A stretch of 64,000 nucleotides of DNA from DATNPH01 sp036703315 (GCA_036703315.1 DATNPH010000196.1:1-64000); one strand, 5' to 3'; positions 1 to 9,269 are shown, counted from the first letter of the stretch. The notes: generated from the letters alone by a model not told the origin. Translations and numbers: made by a program.

Positions 1-2338
1 CTGCCCGGAGGTTACGGATGGTGCGAATCGTGCCAATTAACAGCTCAAACTCTTGCTCCAGTTCTGGGTCAATGTTGCCGATTTCTGGATAAGGTTGCAG
101 CGCCAAAACTTCCCCAGATTTTTGAGTAAGGGTATGCCAGATTTCTTCAGTGATGTGGGGCATAAAAGGATGGAGCAGTTTCAGAATCCCTTCGAGCACA
201 TAGGCAAGAGTAGCTTGAGCAACCCGCCGTGATTCTGCTGATGCTTCCGGGCGCAGGCGTGATTTGACGAGTTCAATATACCAGTCGCAGAAGTCACCCC
301 AAATGAAGTCATAGAGTCCCTTGGCGGTTTCTCCCATTCTGTAGGTGTCTAGGTAGTCAGTGGTTTGCCGCACGACTTGATGGAAGCGTGAGAGAATCCA
401 GCGATCGCTTAACTCCAACGCCTCGATCCCCCCAGCCCCCCTTACCAAGGGGGGATCGAGGGGGGTTCCCAGTTGTTGGGGTGTCTTACCCTCTAGGTTC
501 ATCATCACAAACCGGGCAGCATTCCAAAGTTTGTTAGCGAAGTTGCGCGACGCCTCCACTGACGCCGATTCATCTGTTTTGCGGTTGTATTCCAAGCGGA
601 TATCTTGACCGGCACCCGCCACTTCTCGAATGAGAGCGTAGCGCAGGGCGTCGGTGCCGTACTTGTCTATCAGCAACAGGGGGTCAATGCCATTGCCAGC
701 CGATTTGGACTGCTTCTTGCCCTTCTCATCCAGCACTAACCCGTGAATGTAGACGCTTTCAAACGGCATCTGACCCGTGAAATGACCCGCCATCATCGTC
801 ATCCGGGCAACCCAAAAGAAGATGATGTCAAAGCCAGTAACTAAGGTCGTGGTGGGATAGTAGGTTTTGAGGTCTACGGTTTCTTCGGGCCAACCCATCG
901 TGGAGAAAGGCCACAATCCCGAAGAAAACCAGGTATCAAGCACATCGGGGTCTTGTTCTAGCTTGACATTTTGACCAAATTGTGCATTTGCTTTTTGTTT
1001 TGCCTCCTCCTCACTGTGAGCCACGATAAACGGCGTGTTGTCTGTAATTTCGCCACCCGTTTCACTCACGGCATACCAGGCAGGAATTTGGTGTCCCCAC
1101 CACAACTGGCGAGAGATGCACCAGTCTTTCAACTTCACCAACCAGTCGCGATAGACTTTCGTCCAGCGTTCTGGCACAAACACAGGGGAATTCTTCTGAT
1201 CGAGGAACTCTAACGTCCTGTCAGCCATTGGGCGAATTTTGACAAACCACTGAGTTGAGAGGAGGGGTTCGACGGGGACTTTGCCGCGATCGCTATACGG
1301 CACTGTATGCTTGTAATCCTCCACCTTCACGAGGAACCCGTCGGCATCCAGTTGGTTCACCACATTCTTGCGGGCTTCAAATCGGTCTTGCCCTTGGAAT
1401 GGCCCTGCATTCTCATTCAACGAGCCATCCTTATTCATAATGTTGATGAAGGGCAGCTTGTGACGCTGACCCATTTCAAAGTCATTGGGGTCATGGGCAG
1501 GTGTCACCTTTACACAACCTGTCCCAAAGGCTGGGTCAACTAACTCATCAGCAATAATCGGAATTTCCCGCCCCATAATCGGCAGCGTCAGCATCTTGCC
1601 AATTAAATGTTTGTAGCGCTCATCGTTAGGATTGACGGCAACAGCGGTATCCCCCAGCATTGTCTCTGGTCGAGTCGTCGCCACTTCCACATGACCACTG
1701 CCATCGCTGAGGGGATAGCGGAAGTGCCACAGATGCCCGTTGACTTCCTGGTTGTCCACTTCCAAGTCTGAGACAGCGGACTGGGTGGCAGGGCACCAGT
1801 TCACCAGGTACTCGCCTCGGTAAATCAATCCCTCTTCATAAAGTTGGACAAAGGCTTCCAGTACTGCTTTGGATAAGCCTTCATCCATCGTGAACCGTTC
1901 CCGCGACCAATCCACCGACAAACCCAAGCGTCGCAGTTGGCTGACAATCGTACCCCCCGATTCTTCTTTCCACTGCCAAGCGCGAGTGAGATAGTTCTCG
2001 CGTCCCAAGTCGTTGCGAGTTTTGCCCTCGTCTTTCAGTTGCTTATCCAGAATCGTAGATACCGCGATGCTGGCGTGGTCGGTTCCAGGCAACCATAGGG
2101 TGTTGCGCCCTTTCATCCGGTGGTAGCGGACGAGGGTGTCAATCAGTGCATGCTCAAAGGCATGACCCATGTGTAAGCTGCCAGTAACGTTAGGCGGCGG
2201 AATCACGATCGAGAAAGGTTCGCCGCTGTGATTGGGGTCAGCTTTGAAGACTTGGTTTTCTTCCCAATACTTCTGCCACTTGGCTTCTGTATTTTTGGGT
2301 TCGTATTGGGTTGCCAATGTAGGAATCGTTGCAGTCAT
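1..2338 (-). CDS. valS: Valyl-tRNA synthetase (3' part beyond window)
   Basis: Charges tRNA-Val with valine in the cytoplasm. It is read on the minus strand from the ATG at 2338 and stays open to the window edge, so the C-terminus is missing. The N-terminus carries the class I HIGH-type signature PPPNVTGSLHMGHA, followed by the ValRS editing region (GTGCVKVTPAHDPND). The second class I signature reads KKQSKSAGNGIDP, with Gln where the KMSKS consensus has Met. A palindromic G/C-run repeat (421-461) is translated in frame between the catalytic core and the anticodon-binding region, adding roughly 16 residues. The gene upstream of the start is not in the window. The identity is certain from long, continuous family motifs. 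Confidence 0.97.
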   Translation of the reverse strand, partial: MTATIPTLATQYEPKNTEAKWQKYWEENQVFKADPNHSGEPFSIVIPPPNVTGSLHMGHAFEHALIDTLVRYHRMKGRNTLWLPGTDHASIAVSTILDKQLKDEGKTRNDLGRENYLTRAWQWKEESGGTIVSQLRRLGLSVDWSRERFTMDEGLSKAVLEAFVQLYEEGLIYRGEYLVNWCPATQSAVSDLEVDNQEVNGHLWHFRYPLSDGSGHVEVATTRPETMLGDTAVAVNPNDERYKHLIGKMLTLPIMGREIPIIADELVDPAFGTGCVKVTPAHDPNDFEMGQRHKLPFINIMNKDGSLNENAGPFQGQDRFEARKNVVNQLDADGFLVKVEDYKHTVPYSDRGKVPVEPLLSTQWFVKIRPMADRTLEFLDQKNSPVFVPERWTKVYRDWLVKLKDWCISRQLWWGHQIPAWYAVSETGGEITDNTPFIVAHSEEEAKQKANAQFGQNVKLEQDPDVLDTWFSSGLWPFSTMGWPEETVDLKTYYPTTTLVTGFDIIFFWVARMTMMAGHFTGQMPFESVYIHGLVLDEKGKKQSKSAGNGIDPLLLIDKYGTDALRYALIREVAGAGQDIRLEYNRKTDESASVEASRNFANKLWNAARFVMMNLEGKTPQQLGTPLDPPLVRGAGGIEALELSDRWILSRFHQVVRQTTDYLDTYRMGETAKGLYDFIWGDFCDWYIELVKSRLRPEASAESRRVAQATLAYVLEGILKLLHPFMPHITEEIWHTLTQKSGEVLALQPYPEIGNIDPELEQEFELLIGTIRTIRNLRA
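421..461. repeat. Palindromic G/C-run repeat inside valS
   Basis: Perfect 13-bp inverted arms (421-433 and 449-461, CCTCGATCCCCCC and its complement) enclose a 15-base loop that itself contains a C-run. The block resembles the dispersed C/G-run palindromes found between cyanobacterial genes, and a related one lies near 5598-5718. Here it sits inside valS and is read through without a stop. Confidence 0.8.
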
Positions 2339-2626
2339 GCAGGGAACACTAAATTCGGGACAGGTTTACCTAAATTTTGCCATAGGGCAGGTAAGGCTCT
2401 GATGAGAACGAACTGTTCTAAGAACAAAGGAGATCTTCTAGAGTGATCGCCAACTCTACCAGATCAGTAATTGAGTCGGCTAGTCTCTCTAGATTCTTTT
2501 GTATTATTTATGTAGTATAAATAGAGGTTTTTCGCTTCAGCTACAACACGGACTAATTAAAGGCATTGAACGCTGGGGCTAGCAGTTAGACTTCTGCGTA
2601 CTCCTTTTTACCAGAACTAAGTAGAC

Positions 2627-3736
2627 TTACAACGGCAGATTAAAGGCGTCAGGGAAATGTTCTTCTTTGACTTGCACTTGGGCGGCCTTTTCACCAATTT
2701 TGGCTAAATCATGGCGACTTTCCGCTTCACTCATCTCGCGCAAAGACTCAAGTTTTGGGCTTAACTGTGCCAGTCCCATCGTTTCTAGGGCAAGCGTTTC
2801 TAGCCATGCATCGTAACGGAGGTAAGTGAGGGCAGGTTCTGGTGTGAGCAAATCCGAAGCAAGGTTGCCAATTTCCATGTCAATCTCCCACGGTGTTTTA
2901 GTGCGAGACAGGTATTGCAATATGAGTTGGTTGTACCAGTTGGCATCCTCCATGAGCATTAATGGGATTTGAGTCGCCCAGTCCCACACCCTGTCATCTA
3001 CTACGTCATCCACATTATCCTGCCGCTTCCAAGTCCCAGTGCCAACTGAGACAAGGAGCAAGTTGTTTTCTCCTGTAGGCCAATTAAAGGCGTATCCTTT
3101 TAGCGTTGCCACCATGAACACCTGTAGGGCTGGGTTATTTGCCATGCTCACACCTCCGTCCACAAAAGCTCCAACCTGTCCAGCACCAACATTGAGCTTT
3201 TCTGGTACGAAGTACACCGGGGCTGCGGCGCTGGCTCGCACGGCTTCCCGCAGCAGGATATGACTGTTAGCTGGGTAGAATGTCCCTTTGGGGTGATTGA
3301 GCATAGGCCAGGAACTGCCTGTATCGGCTCGTTTCGTCATGATACATAAGCCAGTTTTGATTGAGGAGTCTCCGAGTGTCCGATCCCCAAAAACTTTCTT
3401 TAATTCTTCTTTTAATGGTCCAATGTCGAAGAGTGCTTCCCACTTTTTAAACTTTCTCTTGCCAAAGACCTTTCCACCAATGCCCAAGTAGATTTCCTTA
3501 ATCTCTGAGACTTCCATTCCGATCGCCAAGGCACTGGCAATAATTGACCCGGTACTGGTGCCGGCAATTAGGTCGAAGTAGTCACACAGTTTTAAATCTG
3601 GCTTGTCGTGGCGATCGCGCAGAATCTGTTCAATCCGTTCCAAGAAGCCTAGAGTCAATACGCCACGAATCCCACCACCATCGAGCGCTAAAATCCGCTT
3701 GGGTTCCTTGGATGTCAGTCTTTCCAATAAAGTCAT
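2627..3736 (-). CDS. Patatin-like phospholipase
   Basis: Predicted serine lipid acyl hydrolase of the patatin family, 369 residues. The glycine-rich oxyanion loop DGGGIRG is at residues 19-25, the nucleophile elbow GTSTG at 59-63 (Ser61), and the catalytic Asp is in FVDGGVSMANNP (Asp193), so the Ser-Asp dyad is intact. There is no signal peptide or membrane segment, so it is probably cytoplasmic and acts on membrane lipids. It lies 159 bp downstream of the invertase gene on the same strand. Patatins also serve as effectors of CBASS defence, but no cyclic-nucleotide synthase gene is nearby, so a lipid-turnover role is more likely. The substrate is unknown. Confidence 0.9.
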   Translation of the reverse strand: MTLLERLTSKEPKRILALDGGGIRGVLTLGFLERIEQILRDRHDKPDLKLCDYFDLIAGTSTGSIIASALAIGMEVSEIKEIYLGIGGKVFGKRKFKKWEALFDIGPLKEELKKVFGDRTLGDSSIKTGLCIMTKRADTGSSWPMLNHPKGTFYPANSHILLREAVRASAAAPVYFVPEKLNVGAGQVGAFVDGGVSMANNPALQVFMVATLKGYAFNWPTGENNLLLVSVGTGTWKRQDNVDDVVDDRVWDWATQIPLMLMEDANWYNQLILQYLSRTKTPWEIDMEIGNLASDLLTPEPALTYLRYDAWLETLALETMGLAQLSPKLESLREMSEAESRHDLAKIGEKAAQVQVKEEHFPDAFNLPL

Positions 3737-3895
3737 GGTTGAATGTCTCCCCTGGTTCCTATAGATAGTTGGGTTTTGCGAATTTGTGATTGATTATGGA
3801 ATGCTCTATATGATGCGCTCGATGCAGCCGATAGAAAAGGAAGAAACTGCAAAGATCGGGGAGTATAGCGATCGCGTTGTTGGCTCAGAAGGATA

Positions 3896-5299
3896 TCACT
3901 GCAAGTCTTCAAAACCGATCCATTCCAGATGCTGGGGGTTTTCCATCAAGTCTTTTGCCACTATATACGCCGCGATCGTCCAAGTTTGATATCTCATCGC
4001 TTTTTTCCCAACCAGCGTGCCTTTCTTCCCGTCGTAGTATTCGGGCCACTTATCTTTATCCCTATATTCAACCCAGCGTTTTTCAGCCACTTTGATGGCT
4101 CTGTCTCCAAGGCTTGTTCTACCCGTTTTCTGAGCCGCTGCAACCATAAACCAGAGCAATACTGGCCAATTCCCGCCATTATGGTATGACCAACGGACAT
4201 TTTTGGGATCGCATCCAGTAATCATTTCCCATTCTTTTCCTTCCACCGCTGGAAAACAGACTTTCATTGGCATATCTCCCACCAAATCCGCCCATTTTCT
4301 GGCGATTAGATTCATAATCTCTTGTGACTGGTCTACGTCGGCTAGCGAGCAAATAATAGACATCAGATTTCCTAGGGCAAAGAAGCGAAAATCCATCCAT
4401 CCTGGACCAAGATTACCCGCTAGATAACCCGCTTGTTTCGGAAGCCACTCGGCTACCCAGGTGGGAACAGAATCTGGGTAGATATTGAATTTATTTACAA
4501 CTTCTTCTCCAAACTCTTCGTTTTCATATCTATGAATTTCATTGACGCGATCGAGATCTATCCAATAATGCTGATCGATGTGCGTTTTTAGCCTAGCTAT
4601 GCGTTCCTGTATCTCACCGTGAATAGGAATTTTATGTTCGGGCAGGAGTAGTTGATCAGCCGCAAGCAGAGCAGCGTAGAATAGGGCTTGGACTTCCAAA
4701 GGACGCCCGAAGACACCCATACGACGGTCAATCATAAAAGCGCCATCTGGAACCAACAGGGTAGGGTACATATCAAACCGCTTCACCATGCACAAATCCA
4801 GAATTAACTTGATACCCTGTTGGAACTCTGGTTCATGGGCTAAATTGGTGTCTCCTGTAGCTTTTGTATAACTCCGCAACAAAATCAGCCACCATAGACA
4901 AGAATCAACGGGCGTCACTCTCCCAATAGCCCGTTCGCCATAATCAGCTCTAATAACTGGTTCGCCATTCTCTTCCACTACCTCGAAGCTAGCTGGCATT
5001 AAACCTATGCCTGGTCTAGCCCCATCCATGTGCGCTCTAATCTCATCTACGTTGTTGTCATTAATCTGCAATTTCAAGGTCTGTCTGAGGAAATTAGATA
5101 CTATTTTCCCTCTACCTTTAGTCAGAAAAGCAAGCGCTGAAGGGACAAAATCGCGGATAAAGCAGTGCCCGTAATTGTATTGCTTTACACCAAGGTCAGC
5201 GGCGGCGGCTACTGTCCCAACTGGCTCTTCCCCATACTTAAGAATTGACGCTTCAAGTCTTTCCCACGCCTCATTCAATAGAGCACTCTGTGTAAGCAT
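3896..5299 (-). CDS. Neutral/alkaline invertase (GH100)
   Basis: Hydrolyses sucrose to glucose and fructose in the cytoplasm at neutral to alkaline pH. The 467 residues match the usual length of the cyanobacterial InvA type of glycoside hydrolase family 100. The family's features run throughout: an early YNYGHCFIRDFVPSALAFL block, the central DRRMGVFGRPLEVQALFYAAL block, and the C-terminal WSYHNGGNWPVLLWF and YQTWTIAAYIVAK blocks of the (alpha/alpha)6 barrel. There is no signal peptide, as expected for a cytosolic enzyme. Sucrose is a cyanobacterial osmolyte, so the enzyme probably returns sucrose carbon to metabolism. The gene begins at an ATG and heads a short minus-strand run with the patatin gene. 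Confidence 0.95.
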   Translation of the reverse strand: MLTQSALLNEAWERLEASILKYGEEPVGTVAAAADLGVKQYNYGHCFIRDFVPSALAFLTKGRGKIVSNFLRQTLKLQINDNNVDEIRAHMDGARPGIGLMPASFEVVEENGEPVIRADYGERAIGRVTPVDSCLWWLILLRSYTKATGDTNLAHEPEFQQGIKLILDLCMVKRFDMYPTLLVPDGAFMIDRRMGVFGRPLEVQALFYAALLAADQLLLPEHKIPIHGEIQERIARLKTHIDQHYWIDLDRVNEIHRYENEEFGEEVVNKFNIYPDSVPTWVAEWLPKQAGYLAGNLGPGWMDFRFFALGNLMSIICSLADVDQSQEIMNLIARKWADLVGDMPMKVCFPAVEGKEWEMITGCDPKNVRWSYHNGGNWPVLLWFMVAAAQKTGRTSLGDRAIKVAEKRWVEYRDKDKWPEYYDGKKGTLVGKKAMRYQTWTIAAYIVAKDLMENPQHLEWIGFEDLQ

Positions 5300-5551
5300 T
5301 GACCCGTTAGCCTCCTCAGCTGTTTCTGCCCACTATATTGTAAAGGAATGTTTCAGGGGGTATGGTGCAGCTCTATTTCAGAGTGAGGAGTGCGATCGCA
5401 CAACTAATCAAAGAGGGGCAAATTGAGTCCAGAGGGATTCAAGGATACTGTCCATAAGTTGACGTATTCACCCCTCAGGGGTTAAGACCCTTGGCTAATA
5501 GCGTAAATCCTGTTTACAGGATTAAAAACTTGACTGTGCAGGGGCTGGAGA

Positions 5552-5741
5552 CTAGGGTGTGTTTTCAAACTACTCGTTATTGCATTTCATCCTGGAAGAT
5601 CCCCCTTGTATCCCTCTTAAAAAAGGGAGACTTTGATTAAATTCTCCCCCGTATTGAGGCCGGAGCTTTAGTGATAGCGAAGCGGACGCAGCGTAGCGAG
5701 TAGGAGCTAGGGGGGATCAAGGGTTTGAAAACACGCCCTAG
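5552..5741. mobile_element. MITE-like element, about 190 bp
   Basis: Imperfect terminal inverted repeats of 19 bp (5552-5570 and 5723-5741, 18/19 matching, containing TGTTTTCAAAC) bound a non-coding block. Nested inside is a second inverted pair, GATCCCCC at 5598-5605 and GGGGGATC at 5711-5718, plus a purine/pyrimidine-run palindrome and a stretch of GCGAAGC/GCGTAGC-type repeats often seen in cyanobacterial intergenic DNA. No transposase reading frame is present, so it would need a transposase in trans. A target-site duplication could not be defined by eye. It fills most of the 464-bp gap between the invertase gene and the next small gene. Confidence 0.6.
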
Positions 5742-5763
5742 CCCCTTCTCGGTCACGAGGACT

Positions 5764-5979
5764 TTACCTCACTTGGAGGACTCTTTGAGCATCAGCATCG
5801 GCTACTGCTCTGGCTGCATCCAGCGCTTCATTCGCTGATGGGTAAGCAACAACAGGGGTGTTGATGCTCTGTTGGTTGTCCTTAATAGCCTCAGCACTAT
5901 AGCCGTTAACGGTCTGTACAACCCACAACTGGTAACTATAACCATGGCTTTCGTAGGGTTCGGCTTTTGAAAATCTCAT
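5764..5979 (-). CDS. Small hypothetical protein (71 aa)
   Basis: Function not recognised. The protein is soluble and mixed in charge: an aromatic-rich first half (YSYQLWVVQTVNGYSAEAI) and an Ala-rich helical C-terminus (ANEALDAARAVADADAQ). There is no signal peptide or membrane segment. A purine-rich GAGGAT sequence a few bases before the ATG is a credible ribosome-binding site. The neighbours are a MITE-like element downstream and a repeat-rich spacer upstream, so the gene is isolated. It looks like a genuine compact domain, but only homolog searches could confirm that it is a real gene. Confidence 0.55.
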   Translation of the reverse strand: MRFSKAEPYESHGYSYQLWVVQTVNGYSAEAIKDNQQSINTPVVAYPSANEALDAARAVADADAQRVLQVR

Positions 5980-6213
5980 TTTTCTATCCTCTATCGTTTT
6001 ATTTTTATTATTAATTTAGGTTGCCAGCTTTCCTAACAAGCCAACCACTGCTATTGGAGATATGCCGATAGATGCAGACTACGTGGAGCGATCGCTTCTA
6101 CTGAATGTGGAATTGCCACTGCCTGAATGTAAGTCTTTGTTAATCTAATCTTGCTTTTTTATTGCCCCTAGACATGAAGTTTTGAAAGCGATCGCAGACG
6201 GTACACCCTTCTT

Positions 6214-6361
6214 GCTACGGGAAGAGCTAGATGGAGTTTAGGTTTGGGGCTAAGGAGTGCGATCGCACTTTTGGTTGCTGAGTCTACCCACTGGCATCGG
6301 CTACGCTACGGGAAGAGCCAGATGGAATTTAGGGCTGGGATTGAGGAGTGCGATCGGGCTT
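6214..6361. repeat. Direct repeat pair, 57 bp each
   Basis: Two related 57-bp copies (6214-6270 and 6305-6361) start with GCTACGGGAAGAGC and end with GGAGTGCGATCG, spaced 91 bp start to start. They occupy the 478-bp spacer upstream of the McrB-like gene. A shorter piece of the same sequence (GAGGAGTGCGATCGCA) occurs near 5386-5401. No coding potential was seen in this spacer. Confidence 0.7.
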
Positions 6362-6457
6362 CAAGATCAGCAACTTATCAATCAAGTTAGATGAGCGCTT
6401 TTAATACAGTGAAGTAAGCGGTATCACACAACTCCACGTTTAATGAAGTGACCATCA

Positions 6458-7705
6458 ATGAACGAGCCGAACAAAAAAGAACAACAAATTAAAAAAATTA
6501 TTATCGAAGTGATCAATAAAAAAGGTGGTTCTCTTAAGAGAGAAGATATTTATAGCGATATAGAACAGCAAGTAAACGCATCTAAACTCACAGAAACTTA
6601 TAAATCAATAGAAAGTTATAGATCAACTGTACGAAGCTGCATCAGCAAATTGAAAGAAGAGGGATATCTTAAGCAATTCAATTTTTTGGAAATAACCTTA
6701 AAGGGAAGAGAATTATTGAGCGCATCAGCATTCAAACTTGAAACTGAACCTTCCTTTCAAAAAATTTATCAAGATATCCGCTTTAAAGGTTTGCGTATTG
6801 ATGAGCGAACTCTACGCCGCTACCACTTAGCTCTCAAGACCAGGAAATTTGTAATCCTTTCAGGGATTAGTGGTACTGGCAAGACTTGGCTGACCAAAGC
6901 TTATGCTGACGCAATAGATGCTGAACATCTTCCGGTTCCAGTGGCTCCTAACTGGACTACTAACGAAGACTTGCTAGGCTACCTTAATCCAATTACTGAT
7001 AAAGCCTACCACCACACCGACTTCAGCAGATTTCTAGAGAAAGCAGAAACCGAGTATAAGCAAGCCCAAGAAGAACAACGTACCCCTAAACCTTACCACT
7101 TAGTCTTAGATGAGATGAACTTAGCACGGGTAGAGTATTACTTTGCTAAGTTCCTTTCAGCAATGGAAGTACGAATGCGCGGGGAAGTAGCCCAAATTGA
7201 GCTTGCACCAGATAGACAAGTCTTGTTACCCCCCAACCTCTACTTTATCGGTACAGTCAACATGGACGAAACCACTCATGGTTTTGCTGACAAGGTTTAC
7301 GATCGAGCACAACTTATTGAGCTTGAGGTTGCCCGTAAAGATTTAGACGAGCATTTGGGTGAAGTTCCATATCGCGAAATTTTGATGAATATTTGGGACT
7401 CTGTACACGCAGTTGCTCCCTTCGCCTTCCGTGTTCTGGATGAGATTAAAGCCTATGTAGAAGAGGCTGAAAAGTTGAAAGAAGCTGAATCATCTGAAAG
7501 GTTGGATGATGTACGGGAAGAAGCCTTGGATGAACAGCTTTTACAGAAGATTCTGCCCAAACTTAAAGGTGCTGATGATAGGGTTGGGGTAGCCCTCAAA
7601 GCCTTTTTAGATATTGTTAATGATAAGGATTTCCCCCTAAGCCACAAAAAAGCTACTAATATGCTTGACACATTCAATCAGCATGGATTTACCTCCTACT
7701 TCTAA
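6458..7705 (+). CDS. McrB-like AAA+ ATPase with N-terminal winged-helix region
   Basis: Predicted motor subunit of a McrBC-type (type IV-like) restriction module, 415 residues. Residues 1-90 are Lys/Glu-rich and look like a winged-helix domain of the kind that precedes restriction-system proteins, probably for DNA or modified-base recognition. Residues 105-400 form the AAA+ core: Walker A GISGTGKT at 136-143, Walker B HLVLDEMN near 214-221, and the McrB-family sensor segment GTVNMDETT at 265-273. The canonical McrB MNTADRS motif is replaced by VNMDETT, as in the McrB relatives that pair with DUF2357 proteins. The first 250 bases are markedly AT-rich, which fits acquisition by transfer. The next gene overlaps its end, so the two are probably translationally coupled. 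Confidence 0.85.
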   Translation: MNEPNKKEQQIKKIIIEVINKKGGSLKREDIYSDIEQQVNASKLTETYKSIESYRSTVRSCISKLKEEGYLKQFNFLEITLKGRELLSASAFKLETEPSFQKIYQDIRFKGLRIDERTLRRYHLALKTRKFVILSGISGTGKTWLTKAYADAIDAEHLPVPVAPNWTTNEDLLGYLNPITDKAYHHTDFSRFLEKAETEYKQAQEEQRTPKPYHLVLDEMNLARVEYYFAKFLSAMEVRMRGEVAQIELAPDRQVLLPPNLYFIGTVNMDETTHGFADKVYDRAQLIELEVARKDLDEHLGEVPYREILMNIWDSVHAVAPFAFRVLDEIKAYVEEAEKLKEAESSERLDDVREEALDEQLLQKILPKLKGADDRVGVALKAFLDIVNDKDFPLSHKKATNMLDTFNQHGFTSYF

Positions 7706-9269
7706 ACTGAGCTTTCTCAACCATGAAGGCGAAACACTGGAGGCTCCATTAGAATGGCAGCCTGGTTTTTTAGAAGTTCAAGTGCCTAAAGATAAGTGGG
7801 AGGAAGTGCAGCTTTGGCGGCAGGGTGAAGAACTCTCAATCTCCCTAAAACGTCTGGGTAAAAAGCCTAGAGTTCTAGCTGATTGGCCTCGCTCAAATCC
7901 TGGTTACTATCAACTGCGACTTGAGCATCAGGGTGAGGTTGAGGAGCAGATTGTAACCGTTTGGCCTCTGAAGATTAGCCGTGAGGCTTTCGCTCAAATG
8001 TTAGAGGATTTGGATACTCGGCTCCCAACATCAGTAGCAATAGCTCTACAACGTACCGGAGCTTTAGCTGGACTCAAATTGCCACAATTAGGCGAGACTA
8101 CATTAGCTCAGGAACTAGTTCGCCTGCGTCGGGCTATCCAGGGTACAGAAAATCGACCTGGGCTGACAGAGATTCTATGTAAACTCGCTCACGACCCTCA
8201 CAAAATTCTAAAAACTAATGAGATTTGGGTTCGGCAAGAGCAAGTCCGCCGACCTTCTCCTATTAGTCTAGTTCAGGCTTTTAGTCGAGGACATAACCTA
8301 GATGCTAGTGGGCGACCCATTCGCGTGCCCGATGTACGAGTAGAACACACCGTTGATGTTTACGAAAACCAGTTAGTTAACTTGTTTTTCGAGCTGGTCA
8401 ATCAGAGGATTCGACGAATTCAATACGCCTTTGATGCTGACCCGAAAGGTAAGCCACTGGATGAGGTGCGATCGCTTATTAAACAACTGAAAAAGGCTCG
8501 ACAGCAGGCAGCTTTTCTAAACGAAGTGAGTCAGCTTAAACACCAGCCCACTCAAATCACGATGGTTCTCTTGAAGCGTCCACCTTATCATGCGGCTTTG
8601 GAGGGATATCTTGAATTTATCAGAAGTCCCACTGTGCGGTTGGAGGAGTCAAACCTTGATGCACCGTTGGAGAAGCTGTACAAGCTCTACCAGGTTTGGG
8701 GAACTTTAGAGGTAATTAAAACGCTACTGGAAGTGGGTGAACAGAAAGGATACCAAGTGGAAAAGCAGTGCTTGGTGGGAAGGGATAGAAGCAGAATATA
8801 TGTTCGTGTCTTGCCAGATGGTCAGCCAGCAGTAAGTTTAATTCACCCTCAGCACAAGACGAGAGTTCAGCTAATTCCTGAACGAACCTATGGCAAGGAT
8901 GGCAAAAAGGGCGAACTGCATAGCGCTAGTCATAAACAGCGTCCTGATATAGCGGTAGAGGTCAAGCTAGCTGACAGCTCTCAGCAAGTCTACATCTTCG
9001 ACCCCAAGTATAAGCTTGATAGTGAGACACAGGAAAACATAGGCAATCAAGGAAAGCCCAAGGTAGCAGACATTGGCAAGATGCACACCTACCGAGATGC
9101 CATCAGAGACAGTCAAGGAAAGCGGGTTGTGCGCTATGCGGCGATTCTTTACCCTGGTTCCTACGAATTCTACACCGAGGGACTTGAAGCTCTACCAGCC
9201 TATCCAGGGCGTGAGGCTGAGCTACAGAAGCATCTGCATCGCGTGTTAGACAAAGCTCTAGATGTCTGA
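7683..9269 (+). CDS. DUF2357 / McrC-like PD-(D/E)XK nuclease
   Basis: Predicted nuclease partner of the upstream McrB-like ATPase, 528 residues from the ATG at 7683. An in-frame TTG at 7665 would add six residues. The ATG is preferred because it keeps only a 23-base overlap with the ATPase gene. The first two-thirds resemble the DUF2357 region. The C-terminal part contains a restriction-endonuclease-like core: PDIAVEV near residue 420, then IFDPKYKL near 440, which together give the D...D-x-K catalytic pattern. By analogy with McrBC, GTP or ATP hydrolysis by the AAA+ ring would drive cleavage of modified or foreign DNA by this subunit. That role is inferred from family and pairing, not shown. 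Confidence 0.82.
   Translation: MDLPPTSKLSFLNHEGETLEAPLEWQPGFLEVQVPKDKWEEVQLWRQGEELSISLKRLGKKPRVLADWPRSNPGYYQLRLEHQGEVEEQIVTVWPLKISREAFAQMLEDLDTRLPTSVAIALQRTGALAGLKLPQLGETTLAQELVRLRRAIQGTENRPGLTEILCKLAHDPHKILKTNEIWVRQEQVRRPSPISLVQAFSRGHNLDASGRPIRVPDVRVEHTVDVYENQLVNLFFELVNQRIRRIQYAFDADPKGKPLDEVRSLIKQLKKARQQAAFLNEVSQLKHQPTQITMVLLKRPPYHAALEGYLEFIRSPTVRLEESNLDAPLEKLYKLYQVWGTLEVIKTLLEVGEQKGYQVEKQCLVGRDRSRIYVRVLPDGQPAVSLIHPQHKTRVQLIPERTYGKDGKKGELHSASHKQRPDIAVEVKLADSSQQVYIFDPKYKLDSETQENIGNQGKPKVADIGKMHTYRDAIRDSQGKRVVRYAAILYPGSYEFYTEGLEALPAYPGREAELQKHLHRVLDKALDV

Noticed and set aside
2627..3736. Patatin as a CBASS effector
   Set aside because: No cyclic-nucleotide synthase or accessory genes are adjacent.
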